Source: Nothophaeocryptopus gaeumannii
Lineage: Eukaryota; Ascomycota; Dothideomycetes; Mycosphaerellales; Mycosphaerellaceae
Assembly: GCA_031771865.1 (NCBI GenBank)
Contig: JASISA010000042.1
Span: 2,411,501 to 2,475,500, forward strand
DNA length: 64,000 nt
Reading direction: 5' to 3'
How positions within the stretch are numbered: position 1 is the stretch's first letter; each line of letters opens with the position of its first letter. The notes beneath the pieces were generated by a model. The model saw nothing but the letters and a program-made list of their open reading frames with translations. It searched no databases and was not told the DNA's origin. Made by a program: the position numbers and the translations under genes. Shown one piece after another: positions 1 to 11,519 of this stretch.

Positions 1-3000
1 GCTTTTATTAGAGTATTTTTAAGATTCTAGTCTCCTTTCCTACTATCCATACCTCGCTCCTATGCATTACTACTAGCCTAATTATTAAGATATATAGCTT
101 ACGGGCTATCTCTACCGTGGCGCCCTACGTAGTAGTAGTAATCCGTCGTAGTGCAGCTTCTAGCCGTTTTGCTTTTATAAGGGTATTCTCTATCTATACG
201 TGCTACTTGAGTCTCTTATTAACGATTACTCCTAGGACCCTTATTGTGTCCTCTGGGCTACTCTAGAGCGACGGGATGTTGGGTATTCTCTAGGATTCGG
301 ATATGCTCCTTATGCCCCTTATAAAGTATATAACTTTATATTTCTTAGGGGCGAACTTAGCTCCATGTCTTGAGGCCTATTGTAGACAGCTGTTGTAGTC
401 CTTTTCTAGTGCCTCGCATATACCTCTTGTCGAATTTAATACTACAATAAGGTATATATTATCTACAAACCCAACTACTTCGGTATATTCTATTCCTTCT
501 AGGAGGGAGGCTATAAAGAAGAGGAATAGGATAGGTGAGATAGTACTTCCTTATAGGATTCCGCATGCTACTCGTGCGGCCGGTAACTCGTATCCGGGGA
601 TAGCGATTATTGTCTCTCTATCCTTTAGGAATAACGCTATAAAAGCTGTAATCTAGTATAGAATCCTCCTATACCGTAGGTTATAGATTAACCGTTCGTA
701 ATTAACTTTATTAAACGCTCCTATTATATTAAGTAATAATACCGAGGCTACCTTGCCTTTCTTCTACGTAGTCTAAACGCTTTAAAGGATATACCGTAGT
801 ACGTCTCCGGTCGATCTACCCGCTTGCGCTATTTGGTTTTAAGGAAGCAACTTATATTCCCGTATAGCCTATCCTATTTTCCGTGCAACTATTGCTTCTA
901 GTATCTTACTAATGCACGATAGAAGGGCAATAGGCCTCTATCCCTTTAGAGTAGATAAGTCTTTACCCGCCTTCTATAGCATAATCGTCCTAGCTTTCCG
1001 AAACTAGGCTAGGTAGTAGCTAATTGAAATACACTATTAGAAGATGCGTTGGAGGATAGGGAGTAGCTAAGCTAGGCACTTCTTAATGCATTTGTTTAGT
1101 ATCTCGTCGAGGCCGGGTGTTACGCACGGTATCTCGCTTGTCAGGTGACTCGCTTAATCACGTGGAATGGCTTCTTTGGAGAATGCGTCGGCAAGTGGAA
1201 CGAAGTGAAGGAAGTCTTGGCTTATTCCAATCAGTGAGATTGTGACATGAGTTGAACACGATGATTGCTAGTCAATCATCGAGACTAAATACACAGCGAG
1301 TCCTTTCCAATCTGAATGCTCTCATGCTCTCATGTTGGGAAATGCTCTCACCTGAGAGCAAGAGAGCATTCCTCAGCTTGAGAGCATTCCCGTAGCGGGC
1401 GCTGCCGGCCCGGTGTGTGACTGCGCCGTGTGGATTGGTTGGCTCTGGTCCTCCTACGGCTCTTTCCGTAACACCGGGAGCCTTGTCGTTCGGTAGTCTT
1501 TAGACTACTTTTCGTACCTCCTCTTCTATAATTTCGCATGCTATATTAACAGGTTCTAGGTATGTAGTACTCTCGATATCTAATGTGTCTACGGGCTCTA
1601 GTATTAGGAAAAGGGCTGTCCGTAGGATCTCTGTTTTCGCACTATCCGTCGTGAACTAATCGTTATTGTATATTAGTGTAGGTATCTAGGGAGGTCGAAT
1701 AGGGCTATCGCTATTATTTGCCTACTTAGCTAGCTTCCACATTCCCTATAGCTCGCTAGCGGTTTTGTGAACCGGGGTCCTCTACTAATTTCCTTTTCTC
1801 TATCTAGATAGTTCTCTTTTTCTCCTAGTTTCGTGCCCTCTACTCCTTCTAGTACTCCTCGCTCCCTATCTATTATGCATGCCGTCTTGCCTACCGAGCC
1901 TCCTGAATCGCATGTAGTACTACCGGCACACTCCTTGGATCTAGCGGCCGATATGTTTTACGCCGGACAACAAGGTCCCTTGTCTCCTATAGAGTATTGC
2001 TGAGATTACTCACGGTACTATCTATATCCTACTTTGTTGTTATCCCTTCGGCTATAGGTAGGAGCTTTTAGAGCGTCTCTCTAAACTCCTCCTAGTTAGT
2101 GTCCTTCCACATCCATCTTGTTCTCGTCTCCTCCTATATCCCTATGTTAATAGTTGTCTCTATACTAATATAATTAGAGTTAATGTCTTCCTTGCCTAGC
2201 TAACATGCTATTATCCTCTTTAACATCTCCTCTATTGTAAGAGTAAGGTCTATCGTCGTCCTAGTTTAGGACTATAGTATCTTTCTCTAGGTAGTAAGGC
2301 CTAGGGGTATCTCTAGGTATAGCGTGTCTCGACACGCCTCTCGTAGCTCTCTTGCTCTATGATCCTCCTATAGTACTAACGGTCCTCCCTACCAACGGTA
2401 GTAGAGATTGAAGTCTCTAACTAGAACGTGTTCTCCCGGTTCCTTAATACCTTCTAAAAGCTCCTCTACTATAAGCCTCGTATCCCAGTTATAGATGTTA
2501 TGGAGGTGTACAGTTCCTATTGTCGTTTGTAGTGAGATTAGGATCTTCTAATTACTCATAATCCGGTGCGACTATTCGGATAGGCTGTACTTCTTATGGA
2601 CGTAGAATACGACTCTCCTGTCTTTGTCTTCCCCTGCAACAGTATAGTACTTCGGATGTGTGACTGTTCTTCTATTGCTTGGGTTAGTGTATGGCTCCTA
2701 GATAGCGAGAATGTCTTTCTAGCTATTATCGAGTAGCTGCCGGTAGGTAACCTATAATTTCAGTACGTTTACCTATAGTATACTTAGTATCGGTTATGTG
2801 TTTATTAGGTACTAGCTAGTAGTTAATCCCGCTGTATTGCTCGTCGGATTGACCCTTGTCCTTGCTCCGGTATAATAGTCTTAGCCCTATTCACCGCCCT
2901 AACTAGCCTCCCAAACCTCTATAGTATTCGCTTCTCTACTACTATTCCTATTAGCCTCCTACCTAGGACATATTCGCGGCTTGTCCGGGTAGCTGTTTGG

Positions 3001-3672
3001 TCCTCTCCCTCCCTATTCGCTCCTTGCTGTAGAGGAGGGGAAGGCAGAGGAGAAGTAGAGCTAGGAGTACTGTAGGTTAGCTTAGCCATGTAGCTCGCCC
3101 CTATCTTCTTCATGCTCTGAATCTTGTCCTTGATTGCTTGTCTCTTTGAGCACATATAGTGCCAAGCTGGGTGGTTCTAACTGCAATTTCCGCATTTACT
3201 GTGCTTTAATCGGTCTGCCTCTACAAGCTTCTCGGGCGCACATTCTCTTATGTTATAGCTTCCTCCACACCTTGCACATACCGTACCGTTTGTGCACCTT
3301 GTGCCGATATAGCTATATCTTTAGCAGTGGAAGCACTGTGTTATTGTCCATTGGTAGTCCTATTCTTCAGTGTCGTGGAGCACTCCGGAGATGATAATGC
3401 CCTTCTCTACCGCAGCTCTAGCAGCTTCCACCGTCTTCAGTTCGACTACTCGAGTGCTCTGTTTCTTTGTTCCCGTTGCTATAGCTTTCTGGCCCTTCCA
3501 CTAGGCATTCTATACTTGGATTCCGGGTATTAGCCGCTTGTTGTCTTCCTCAATTAACTGGATCCGCTGTGTAGTAGGGTCGTTTCCTGCAACTGTAAGA
3601 AAGTGGACTTGGACTAGGAAGGTTTTCTGTGCTATTCTTGCCTCCTTCAAGACCTTGCCTAGGCCTTGGGTC
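1..3672 (-). mobile_element. Tad1-like LINE, inverted 5' segment (left copy)
   Basis: This stretch is the reverse complement of 18385-21689 of the LINE copy at 17525-22718, apart from the solo LTR at 1118-1473. It reads, right to left, the ORF1 zinc-knuckle region (about 3670-2920), the AP-endonuclease region (about 2850-2200) and the reverse transcriptase (about 1480-1). The part at 2920-3672 is little mutated. Most of 1-2900 carries RIP-type C-to-T changes and many stops. At 3158-3180 the third zinc-knuckle frame is intact, whereas the right copy has lost two bases there. The segment runs off the left edge of the window; about 440 bp more would complete the piece expected under twin priming. 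It is a dead copy. Confidence 0.85.
1118..1473. mobile_element. Solo LTR inserted in the LINE
   Basis: This 356-bp block is absent from the other LINE copy. It begins TGTTACG and ends CGTAACA, so it has the TG...CA ends of an LTR. It is flanked by a perfect 5-bp duplication CCGGG at 1113-1117 and 1474-1478. The empty site (CCCGG read in the other orientation) is present once at 20573-20577 in the right LINE copy. Its base composition is normal, with no RIP, and it carries repeated AGAGCATTC/GAATGCTCT motifs around 1313-1392. No internal coding sequence is present, so it is most simply a solo LTR left by recombination. The family is not identifiable here. Confidence 0.8.
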
Positions 3673-4239
3673 TATAGAATACTAATACCTAGGAGCTTTA
3701 TCGAGGGCTTAGTAAAGCCTAGGCCGCAATAGTATTCTAGATACGGTTAGAGATAATTAGCCTTCCTTACTTCCTCTATAAGGTTAGGGTACCCGATACT
3801 AGCCCCTACTACGAATATAGAGATAGAGGGATAGCTCGATACTACCTTACCTACTATATAAATATACGAGAGAGTAGAAGGGAACTTATCTTAGCTACTA
3901 GATACTAGGACGCGAGAAGATAGCTTACTAAGTTTCCTAGATAAACCGTAGCGTAGGCAATAAGGCATCTCCCTATAGGACAATTCGAGTAGACCCTTAA
4001 ACATCTCCTAGAGTAGGCCGGAGATCTCGAACCTAAGTAAGGAGGATAATGTTAACTCTAGCGTATTAGCTAGCTACCTATAGGCAAACATATTAGTTCT
4101 ATAGTACCTAAGATATAGTAGGGTATAAGGTATAATAGAGAAGGGAGGAAGTTTTACGCTATAGGTACTTTCTATAGGGCTTTCTTTTATAATATATAGA
4201 TATACTAGAAGGGGCACGGCCTATAGCTAGCTCGAATAC

Positions 4240-4274
<35 letters not shown>

Positions 4275-4275
4275 G
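3673..4275 (+). mobile_element. LINE 3' end in direct orientation with (TTA)n tail
   Basis: About 590 bp match 22130-22718, the 3' end of the right LINE copy, in the same orientation. The segment ends in a (TTA)n tract at 4241-4275, the usual kind of tail for a fungal LINE. It joins the inverted 5' segment directly at about 3672/3673, with only a base or two of shared sequence. Both copies are RIPped here, the right one slightly more (CACGG here against TATAG there, near 4215). Together with 1-3672 it has the expected structure of one twin-primed insertion. Confidence 0.8.
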
Positions 4276-5700
4276 TCTTTTCCCTACTTATTAGTCTCTT
4301 TATTAGCTACTTTAGTAGTAGTAGCTACTTAGTTAGGGTTAATCGGTTTATTGTAGTTAGTTAAGTAATAGCCGAGTTACTTGTAATTAAAGTATACTAC
4401 CTTCGTAAGGTATACTTTTAGTCGACGATTTCCCTAGCCCTTATTATAGGGTTTACTACTCTATTTACGTCTATTACTATTACGGACGCCTCCTTTTAGA
4501 TACGGGTTATTGTTCTTACCTCCTTTAGACTATTAGCTTTAGCTTCCCTTAGCCTATTATATAGCCTTATCTTTAGCTTACTAACTACGCTATTTAGCCT
4601 TCTTACGTAGCTTATTAGTAATCTACTTTGCCCTTTCCTTTTAGAGTTTAGTCGTAGTAGTAGCTATAAAGGCCTCTCGTGTAACCGGATTATAGTTAAG
4701 TAAACTAGCATAAATATTCCTATAGAACTTGTACTAGTTATTAATAATCCAAATCGTGCCTTCTTTAACCTCTACTAGTATATTAGCTTTAAGTACTTAT
4801 AATCGTTTATTAAACTCTTAGGCTATCTTATCTTCCCTCTACTAGTAGCCCTAGTAGTTCTATATAGCATTATTCTACCTTATATATAGGTTGCCTAGGT
4901 AACCGAGTATTACTTATCCGTAGGTAGTCTATATAAATATCTAGTCGTAATTATAGAGTCGCTTAGTAAGCTACCTTTCTAGTTTAAGGTTATAGCTACG
5001 CTATATTAACCTTACTTATCTTTCGAGATATTATAAGGTAAAGTCGATTAGCGCTCGGTTATTATAGAACTACTATCTACTAAGCCTACGAGCTATCTTT
5101 ATATCTTAGATATAGTCCTTATATTACTACTAGTTATTAGCTTTATAGACTATAATACTACGAATTTTAGTATCTCTTAGCGACGGTTATCCTTATAGAG
5201 CCTAAATAACAATCTACTATACTTATTATTACTAGTTAGCCTATCGCTATCGTTGTAATACCTTAGGTAATAGGCCTAGTAGGAGACTAGTACCTATAAT
5301 ATATCGTATCTCCTTAAGCTCTCGAGCCTATTCAAGCTTAGCGATCTAAGTACGTAGAGTCTCTAACTCTTTATTACGTGTAATAGTTAATATACGAGTA
5401 CCTCGTCTACTATAGGACGGGCCTACTTAGGGGGTTTTAGCTATAATAGTAGTAACGACGATAGCGAGCTAGTAGATACCTAGAATTAGTTAGTTCTTTC
5501 GCGTAACGATATATATAGTTAGCCTCTTGCTTAATTTAATAATCCGTAGCGTTCTAGTATATTAATAGTACGAGTTTTTAATAAAGATCTTAATAGGTCG
5601 TCCTAGGCGTAATATACTAATTCTTCGATTTTAAGCCTTATTCTTCGTATAACGCTCTAACTAGCCGTTCGCCTTAATAGGTAGATCGAATACTCTATAA
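4276..5700 (-). pseudogene. RIPped retroelement gag relic with CCHC knuckle
   Basis: On the minus strand one reading frame, interrupted by many TAG/TAA codons, shows a lysine/glutamine-rich gag-like protein. It ends in a C-x2-C-x4-H-x4-C zinc knuckle near 4390-4430 in which the Cys and His codons have become Tyr codons (TGC or CAT to TAC or TAT), as RIP predicts. A charged, probably coiled-coil stretch lies upstream near 5300-5450. The expected downstream pol region is missing because the LINE tail lies directly next to it. This suggests the LINE inserted in this element or that the element is truncated. Copia or Gypsy affiliation could not be decided. Confidence 0.5.
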
Positions 5701-5849
5701 TATAGTAAATAAATAGGTAGTTAGAGGTTAGTTATAAAGAGTATATATTCGATAAGGAGTCTAGGCTATATATAGCGTATAGACCTAATAAGGAGGATTG
5801 CTAAGCCTACTAAGTATTACCTAAGGTATAGTTATATACTTAGGCCCTA

Positions 5850-7340
5850 AGCTTAGGCCTTTACTAATCCAACTCCTTATAATAAGAAAGGGTTCCTTCT
5901 TAGGGTAGTTAATAAGTCTTAAAGGACCTTTATAAAAGGAGCTTTTAAAGAGGGAAAACTAGTTAGAGTTCTTTAAGATAGTAATCGCGAATAGATTATC
6001 TATATTGCAGCTATCTATATAGATAGTTTAGTACTTCCTCCTACCTTAATATATAAGGCCTAATCTAGCAATCTTTAGGATACCTAGGTAGAGGATATTA
6101 ACCTAGATAAGTATAGTACTTTCTTTACAAGCTTACTAAATAGCTAGACTCCAAATAAGCTTAGATACTAATAGTTAATAGAGGTCTATAATCGTTTTAC
6201 AAAGCTAAAGGCTAGGAATAGTCGAGATTAGAGGCTCTTATTTATTAATAGTTATAGCTTATATCTAAATATGCGCTTTATTAATTACTACCTAGCCTAC
6301 CGGATCCTTTTAGCTATCTATCCTCCTTATTCGATACATAGACTCTAGCTATTAGATATCTCTCTCTTCGCCCCTTTAGCTACTCGGTACTCCTAAGCTT
6401 TAGATAGGTTTATAGTAAAGAGCTATAGTCTTATAGGTATTATAAAGTATGTATTCTTTTAGCTCTTTTAGGAAGCTTAGTCCCTTACTATAGTCCCTTC
6501 AAATATTGCCTCTAGCTTTAAAAATATAGGTATCTATCTATATAACTCTAAGATTGTCCTATTAAAGCTACTAAAGAAGAAGAAGCTAGAAAATAATAAG
6601 GTAGGCTCTAGGCTAAACTTAAAGGGATCTAATAACTCTACCTTATCCCTAAATAACTAGAGTAAGATCCAAACTATAGTTAAAGGAGCTGTAGCAAAGG
6701 GGATAATAAGACATAATATATAGGCAAGGAAGCTAAAGAATAAAGTTACCTACCTTTATTTAGAGAATATAAGACTTTAGAGGGAAAAGGACGCCCTTTT
6801 ACAGTTCCTATATAAAGAAAAGAAGCGTAGAAAGCGAGGCTAAAAGCTCTTTAAGCTAGTTAGAGCTAAAGAAGAAAGTAGAGCAATCTTTATAAGCCTA
6901 AATAAGGTAGCTAGGGCAAAGGAGATATTAGCTAAAAAGGAAGTAAAGAAAGACACTAATTAGGCTACTAAAGAGGTAGCTAAAGTTTAGAAGGAGGTAG
7001 AGAAATAGTTCTAAGCTAATACTCGGCAGTTAAAGGCTATTTAAAAGTAATAGGAGGTAAAGGAGAAGAAAGAGAAAGCTACTACTAAGAAAGTAAGGAA
7101 AGAAAGGTAAAAGGAAGTTAACTAAGCTAACAAATAGCTAGATACTAACCTCAAGGAGTCTATTAAGAAGGTAAAGAACCCCCTAAGGCGTGTTATCTTT
7201 AAACAGCCCTAAAATAAAGATATAGTAGTTATACTAAGCAAGAAGTCTTAAAACCTAGTAGCTAGTAGATTAGGGCGTATAAGGAGGCAGCTAAAGCATC
7301 TCCAAGGCTTTAACCTATCCTAAATTAAAGAGCATATCAA
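5850..7340 (+). pseudogene. RIPped pogo/Fot1-like transposase relic
   Basis: The plus strand shows the order of motifs of a pogo/Fot1-type (Tc1/mariner superfamily) DDE transposase, broken by RIP stops. There is a (D)xKGFL motif at 5879-5893 with the catalytic Asp now Asn, GNRE(W)I near 5983-6000 and (D)G(H)xS at about 6247-6260 with that Asp also changed to Asn. The ILLAIYPP...L(Q)xLD(I)SLFAPLA stretch follows at about 6306-6390 and retains the third Asp. Then come a YS(Q)ALDRF region and a long Lys/Arg/Glu-rich C-terminal tail to about 7300. The N-terminal DNA-binding part was not recognised, so the 5' end is uncertain or truncated. Terminal repeats were not found. Confidence 0.7.
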
Positions 7341-7344
7341 GTTT

Positions 7345-7981
7345 ACTTAGCATCCTAAGTTTCATGTAATTCGGTTAGGAATTGGCTGAGTTATTCACTT
7401 ACAAAGGTAGGTGGTTAGTGTGCAGGTGTCTGTGCGCCATATAGGGCTGTGCGCCAAGCCGGGAAACCTTCCAGTCTACCGCAGATGGGAAGGAATTAGG
7501 AGGAGAGGAATAGATGTGAGTAAGCTGCGAATATTCCGGAGGTTCTGCGTACTTGAACTGGTGTACCGTAGGTGTTGGGCAATGGGAAGGAATCTAAACA
7601 AGAAATGCCCGATGTGGGCCTCAGCATAACGTGCAGTGAACTTGTGTACATGAGCTAGTCTGCCGAAGATGGGGAAGAATGAGGAGACAGGAGTAGTAAC
7701 TGGCTTTGATACAACAGGTTGACGCCTTGTCCTTACATGTGAGGACTGCAAGTGGTTTATCAACGATGTTGCGCAAATGAGGTGAGGGCGATTGTTCCAA
7801 GGCTGTTCTGAAAGGTATCTGTAAGTCATCAACGAGAGCTAGTCGACCGGAGAGATCAAGCAATAGCAGGAGAGTAATTACTTCCGAACTTTGCTTCGCC
7901 CGTACATAGACTAGCGTGCCATAAGGATTGAAAAATCAGATGCTGTCGATGTGATTACCATGCGAAGCGGTATTGAGAGCC
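7345..7981. other. Intergenic, no supported gene
   Basis: Composition returns to normal (CpA and TpG common) just after the RIP block. Only short overlapping open frames on both strands are seen, none with recognisable features. The right part would hold the 3' untranslated region of the Dur3-like gene. Confidence 0.5.
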
Positions 7982-10172
7982 TTAGGCTTTGCCTATCTCA
8001 ACATCACCTACGTCTTTTTCCCTGTTGCTGAGACTATTCTCCTCTTCTATTCCATCGAGCTCATCTCCCTCAATCACGTCTCCTTTTCTCTTTCCCTCCT
8101 TCCCAGTCCTTCCCACCATGTACCTCCCAAACACCCCCAAAGTTCCCCTCGCCTCCCAAACGGGCAAGAGAGTTATCGTTCCTGCGGCAAAGAATGCCCA
8201 CAGAAACAGAACGACTACCCAGCCAGTGAAGAAACCCCTGGAGAAGATGTAGTGCGTTCCATAGAGTGGTATCGGCCAGAGAACCAGGAGGATCAGAGTG
8301 AATGTTACTGAGGCGATGATTGAGCGGGTTCGGGAGCGAAGCAGAATGGCGTTGGACTTTGGATACTCGTGAGAGAGGTGAGTACTTGCTGCTGGCGACT
8401 CGGAAGAGGTCGGCATCTTGGGTTCAGGATCGACAGTGACTGAGGCTGTCGACGCTTCCGGCGAGGTTTCAAAACCTGGAGCCTCACTCTTCTCCACAAT
8501 CTCCTCGACCTCAGGCCTGATCTTTTCAACCAGCTCCGTCCAGTCATAGTTCTCGGGCTTGAGCCACGTTACCAGCGGCGTGACAACAATCGGCCCACAT
8601 AAGGACATCATGTTGCCAGCGACCAAAGGTAGATTTCCTTGCAACGTGGTAATGTTGATGGTCCCATATTCCGTCCACGCCTTCAAGAACCAAGCAATCA
8701 AGCCCGCACAGGAACTAACCAATGGAGCGATGATGACGGCAGCTTTGCTCTGCTTTTTCCACATGATCGTACACATCATGGGCACGATAGCTGAATCAAC
8801 GAAAATGCCAATCGCCGTGATGAGGAATCCGACTGAGAAACCTGCGTGGTTGAAGCCGCAGGCAATAGCTGAGGCGACGATTGCAAAACCCACGGCAGCA
8901 TACTCGGAGAACCTCTTCAGCTGTTTCGAAGTAGCAGCTGGATTGATGTATGGCTTGTAGACATTGTATGAGAGTAATGCCGTCGTCGCGACAGTTTCAG
9001 AAGACATCGCTGAAGTGACAGCCATGAAAACCATGATCAACACAGCTACTACGCCTCCATTTCCCATCACGGCCAGTGCGGCATAGGGCATGGCCATTCC
9101 AGAGACTTCGTAGGCATTCATTCGATTCGGGTAGGTCGGGAATACCGGCAAGTGTTCCGTCGCAGCAGCTGCGAGGCCAAACGTGCTCGCCAGCACAAAC
9201 GGAATCGTGAACCAAGCTAATCCGCCTAAGAGGTAACCCTTGGATGTGCTTCGGGGGTCGGCGGCTATGGCTTTTTGGAATAGTTGGGAGTCGACTGCTG
9301 CAGCGAAGCCCGCTCCTACCAGGACGAGGCCTATGTAGCCTCCTTGATCAGACTTCATGGTGAGATATTGGCCGCCAGAATTACCTGCGACAGGGTGTAA
9401 GGCGGCGGCTTCGCGGAGAAGGGACCACATTTTGTCTGGTGAGCCAATGATAGAGGAGTTGGTGTAGACGATGAAGATGGAGGTTAGCATTATGATGTAG
9501 ATGACGACTGTGTGTACCTAGATAACACATCAACAATCAGCCGGAAAGTGTGCTCTGGATCAAGAGGCTCACCCAATCAGTAATGAATGTCGCTTTGATC
9601 CCTCCAGCGAGAGTGTAGATGACCACTCCAATCGGAAACAGGAAACAACTCCCATCTCGATTAATCCCCGTCATAGTCGAGAAGACCGCACTCCCACCAA
9701 CGAGAAGATTCGTCGTGGTGATGATTTGGTAGACCAGGCAGTATGTCGAGAAAACGAGATGCGCCGCTGTCCCGTATCTCACCTTCATGACTTGAAGGTA
9801 AGTCTGTGCGTACGGCGCCTTCCTCTTCAACTCAATCGCCGCGACCGAAAACAGAAGTATCTGCACGGTCGCTCCAGCAGCATACCAGAAAGGTCCGGAG
9901 ACACCATATTCATACCCATAACTGGTGCTCGTCAACAGAGTGGCGGAGATTGTCCAAGAGCTTACGACGGCGCTGGCTGTCAGACCAGTCTTGACAGAAT
10001 GTTTGGCTGTCATGAACATTTCTGTGTCTTGGGTTTCGTTGGCGTATTTGGCTAGAAACCAGGAAATGGCGGACATGCCTAGGGCGAAGGCTGCGCCGAC
10101 TCCGATGAGGATTCCATAGCCGACGCCGCTGGAGAGGGGAGGAGAGATTTGGAAAGTGTCTGCCATGATCAC
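7982..10172 (-). CDS. DUR3: Urea/polyamine symporter, DUR3-type (SSF family)
   Basis: Two exons, complement(7982..9517, 9573..10172), encode 711 residues; a second Met at 10166 would give 709. The 55-bp intron (9518-9572) has a GTGAGC donor and a CTAG acceptor. Splicing restores the family sequence TDW-VHTVVIY across the junction. Family features: GVGYGI near residue 16, SWTISATLL and YKYG-like SYGYEYGVSGPFWYAAGATVQ in the first 110 residues, FYxAIAADP-like FQKAIAADP in exon 2, and many hydrophobic helices. A hydrophilic acidic loop comes before the last two or three helices and the cytoplasmic C-terminal tail is charged. Known members import urea and, in yeast, polyamines across the plasma membrane, driven by a cation gradient. 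The length fits the family (about 680-730). The gene is intact, with no nonsense codon. The substrate is inferred from family only. Confidence 0.9.
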
Positions 10173-10665
10173 ATATAGAGTGGAGGAGTGACAGAAAATG
10201 GCGATATGAGAGAACGCATAGACGGAGGAGACTGGGTAGGTTCATGTACACTCAGTGCGAGTGGGATCGTTGGTGTCATCGACCTACGCTGATGCTGAGA
10301 ATATTCTTATCGTGTATTGAGTGCAGGATGAGACTCTACAGACGATGATGCCGATCTGCCCGACGGCCTGATAACAGTAGATCGTAGGAAGTGAGTGTTG
10401 GCGCTGTTGAGACGGAAAGTGCTCCACAGTCGAAGTTGTCAGCGAAGTGTGGTGGGAGGACCCTTGCCCTATCGCATGGGCGAACGTGACGTGCGGATCC
10501 TGGTCAAGTCATGCAGCGCCGATCGGTTTGCCACGAGCAGTGCGGGTATCCATTCCATGCATAGACCTCATTATGCCGGAGTATGATCTTCGACAACATG
10601 ACGTTCTCAAAGATGACTTGTTGACCAGCACTTTCACTTCGCTTCCGCCTTCATCTGACACTGAG
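10173..10665. other. DUR3 upstream region
   Basis: No gene is supported here apart from the promoter of the Dur3-like gene and the downstream flank of the esterase relic. Open frames on the plus strand (10395-10947) run antisense to the esterase relic and show no family features. Confidence 0.5.
10307..10374. promoter_or_regulatory. Pair of GATAA motifs upstream of DUR3
   Basis: GATAA occurs on the minus strand at 10307-10311 and on the plus strand at 10370-10374, about 135 and 200 bp upstream of the DUR3-type start codon. Fungal urea transporter genes are commonly under nitrogen control by GATA factors of the AreA/NIT2 type, which bind such motifs, often in pairs. The motif is short and expected often by chance, so this is only a candidate. 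Confidence 0.3.
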
Positions 10666-11519
10666 TCACGCCTGCCACTCCGTGATGAAGCCAACCTTCT
10701 CTTCACTACTCGCCAACGCCTTCGCTCCCCAAGGGTCTCCAAGATACATCGTTTCCTTATCCTCTTTCGTGCTTGCTGGGAAGTTCATCAAGTTCCCTCC
10801 ATTTGGACTGCCTGTCCTGATGAAGTTGACCCAATAATCGCTTATTTGCCTCTCAATCTCATATTCTTCCGCATTCCACCTCACGTTCAAATAGTCGGCA
10901 TACGGGATACAGTATTGTTGAATGTATACCAGAGTTCTGCTCCGTGATAGGCACCCTTAGCCCGATTCTCCGCTGGCGCGCATGGGAAGAAATACACGTA
11001 GACGGGTAATTTCGCGCCTCCTGATGTCCAAGAATTGGCCCACGTCCATCTCGAGACTCGGGAGAGGTCGCGCAAGAAAGCATTGGAGGAGTTGGAAGCT
11101 TTAGATGGAGAGTTCCCTGGATAGATGGCGAAGAACTCGGATGAATAGTTTTCAAACATAGGAGCGTAGGCAGCATATTCGGATACTGTTAGATCGGTAT
11201 CTTGGATGGTGGAGTCCAGACATTGAGGTAGAAACAGTCCTCGCTCATGGAGCCCGGCCACTGCTGAAGGTGCCAGCGGAGGAGTAAGATTGAGCAAATT
11301 GAGAGGCCCAAAGTCAGTTGCATTCAGAACTCCAGTCCAGGAAGTTGGCGACTTCGTACGGATCAATCTGTTCTTCTTTTTTTCTTTTAAAAAGAAGAGG
11401 AGAGAAGTTTGGCCTATCGGAGATGCCGCGCATGGGGTACCTTTGTAGACGGAGATGCCCTCGCGGAAAGGGAAGGTTAGGTGAAAGTGGGAGAGGCGCA
11501 TAGACCGTGCGAAACCTCT
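10666..11519 (-). pseudogene. Type-B carboxylesterase relic, core deleted
   Basis: The N-terminal part (GISVYKGTPCAASPIGQ, then TSWTGVLNATDFGP, about 11330-11450) matches the start of fungal type-B carboxylesterases (alpha/beta hydrolases). It is followed at once by C-terminal sequence (YPGNSPSKA, PVYVYFF, AYHGAELWYTFNN, then DYLNVRWNAEEYE and DYWVNFIRTGSPNG). The central region with the GESAG nucleophile and the acid residue is missing, so about half the usual 500-550 residues are lost. The His of the triad (YHGAE) remains. A one-base deletion near 10905 breaks the frame between YTFNN and YADYLNV. The extreme N-terminus is cut at about 11519 by a short RIP-like stretch. It cannot encode an active enzyme. 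Confidence 0.75.

Noticed and set aside
3134..3732. Plus-strand open frames in the left LINE segment
   Set aside because: They are the reverse of the LINE ORF1 zinc-knuckle region; the coding strand is minus.
8559..8960. Plus-strand open frame of 133 codons
   Set aside because: Lies antisense within the well-supported DUR3-type coding sequence.
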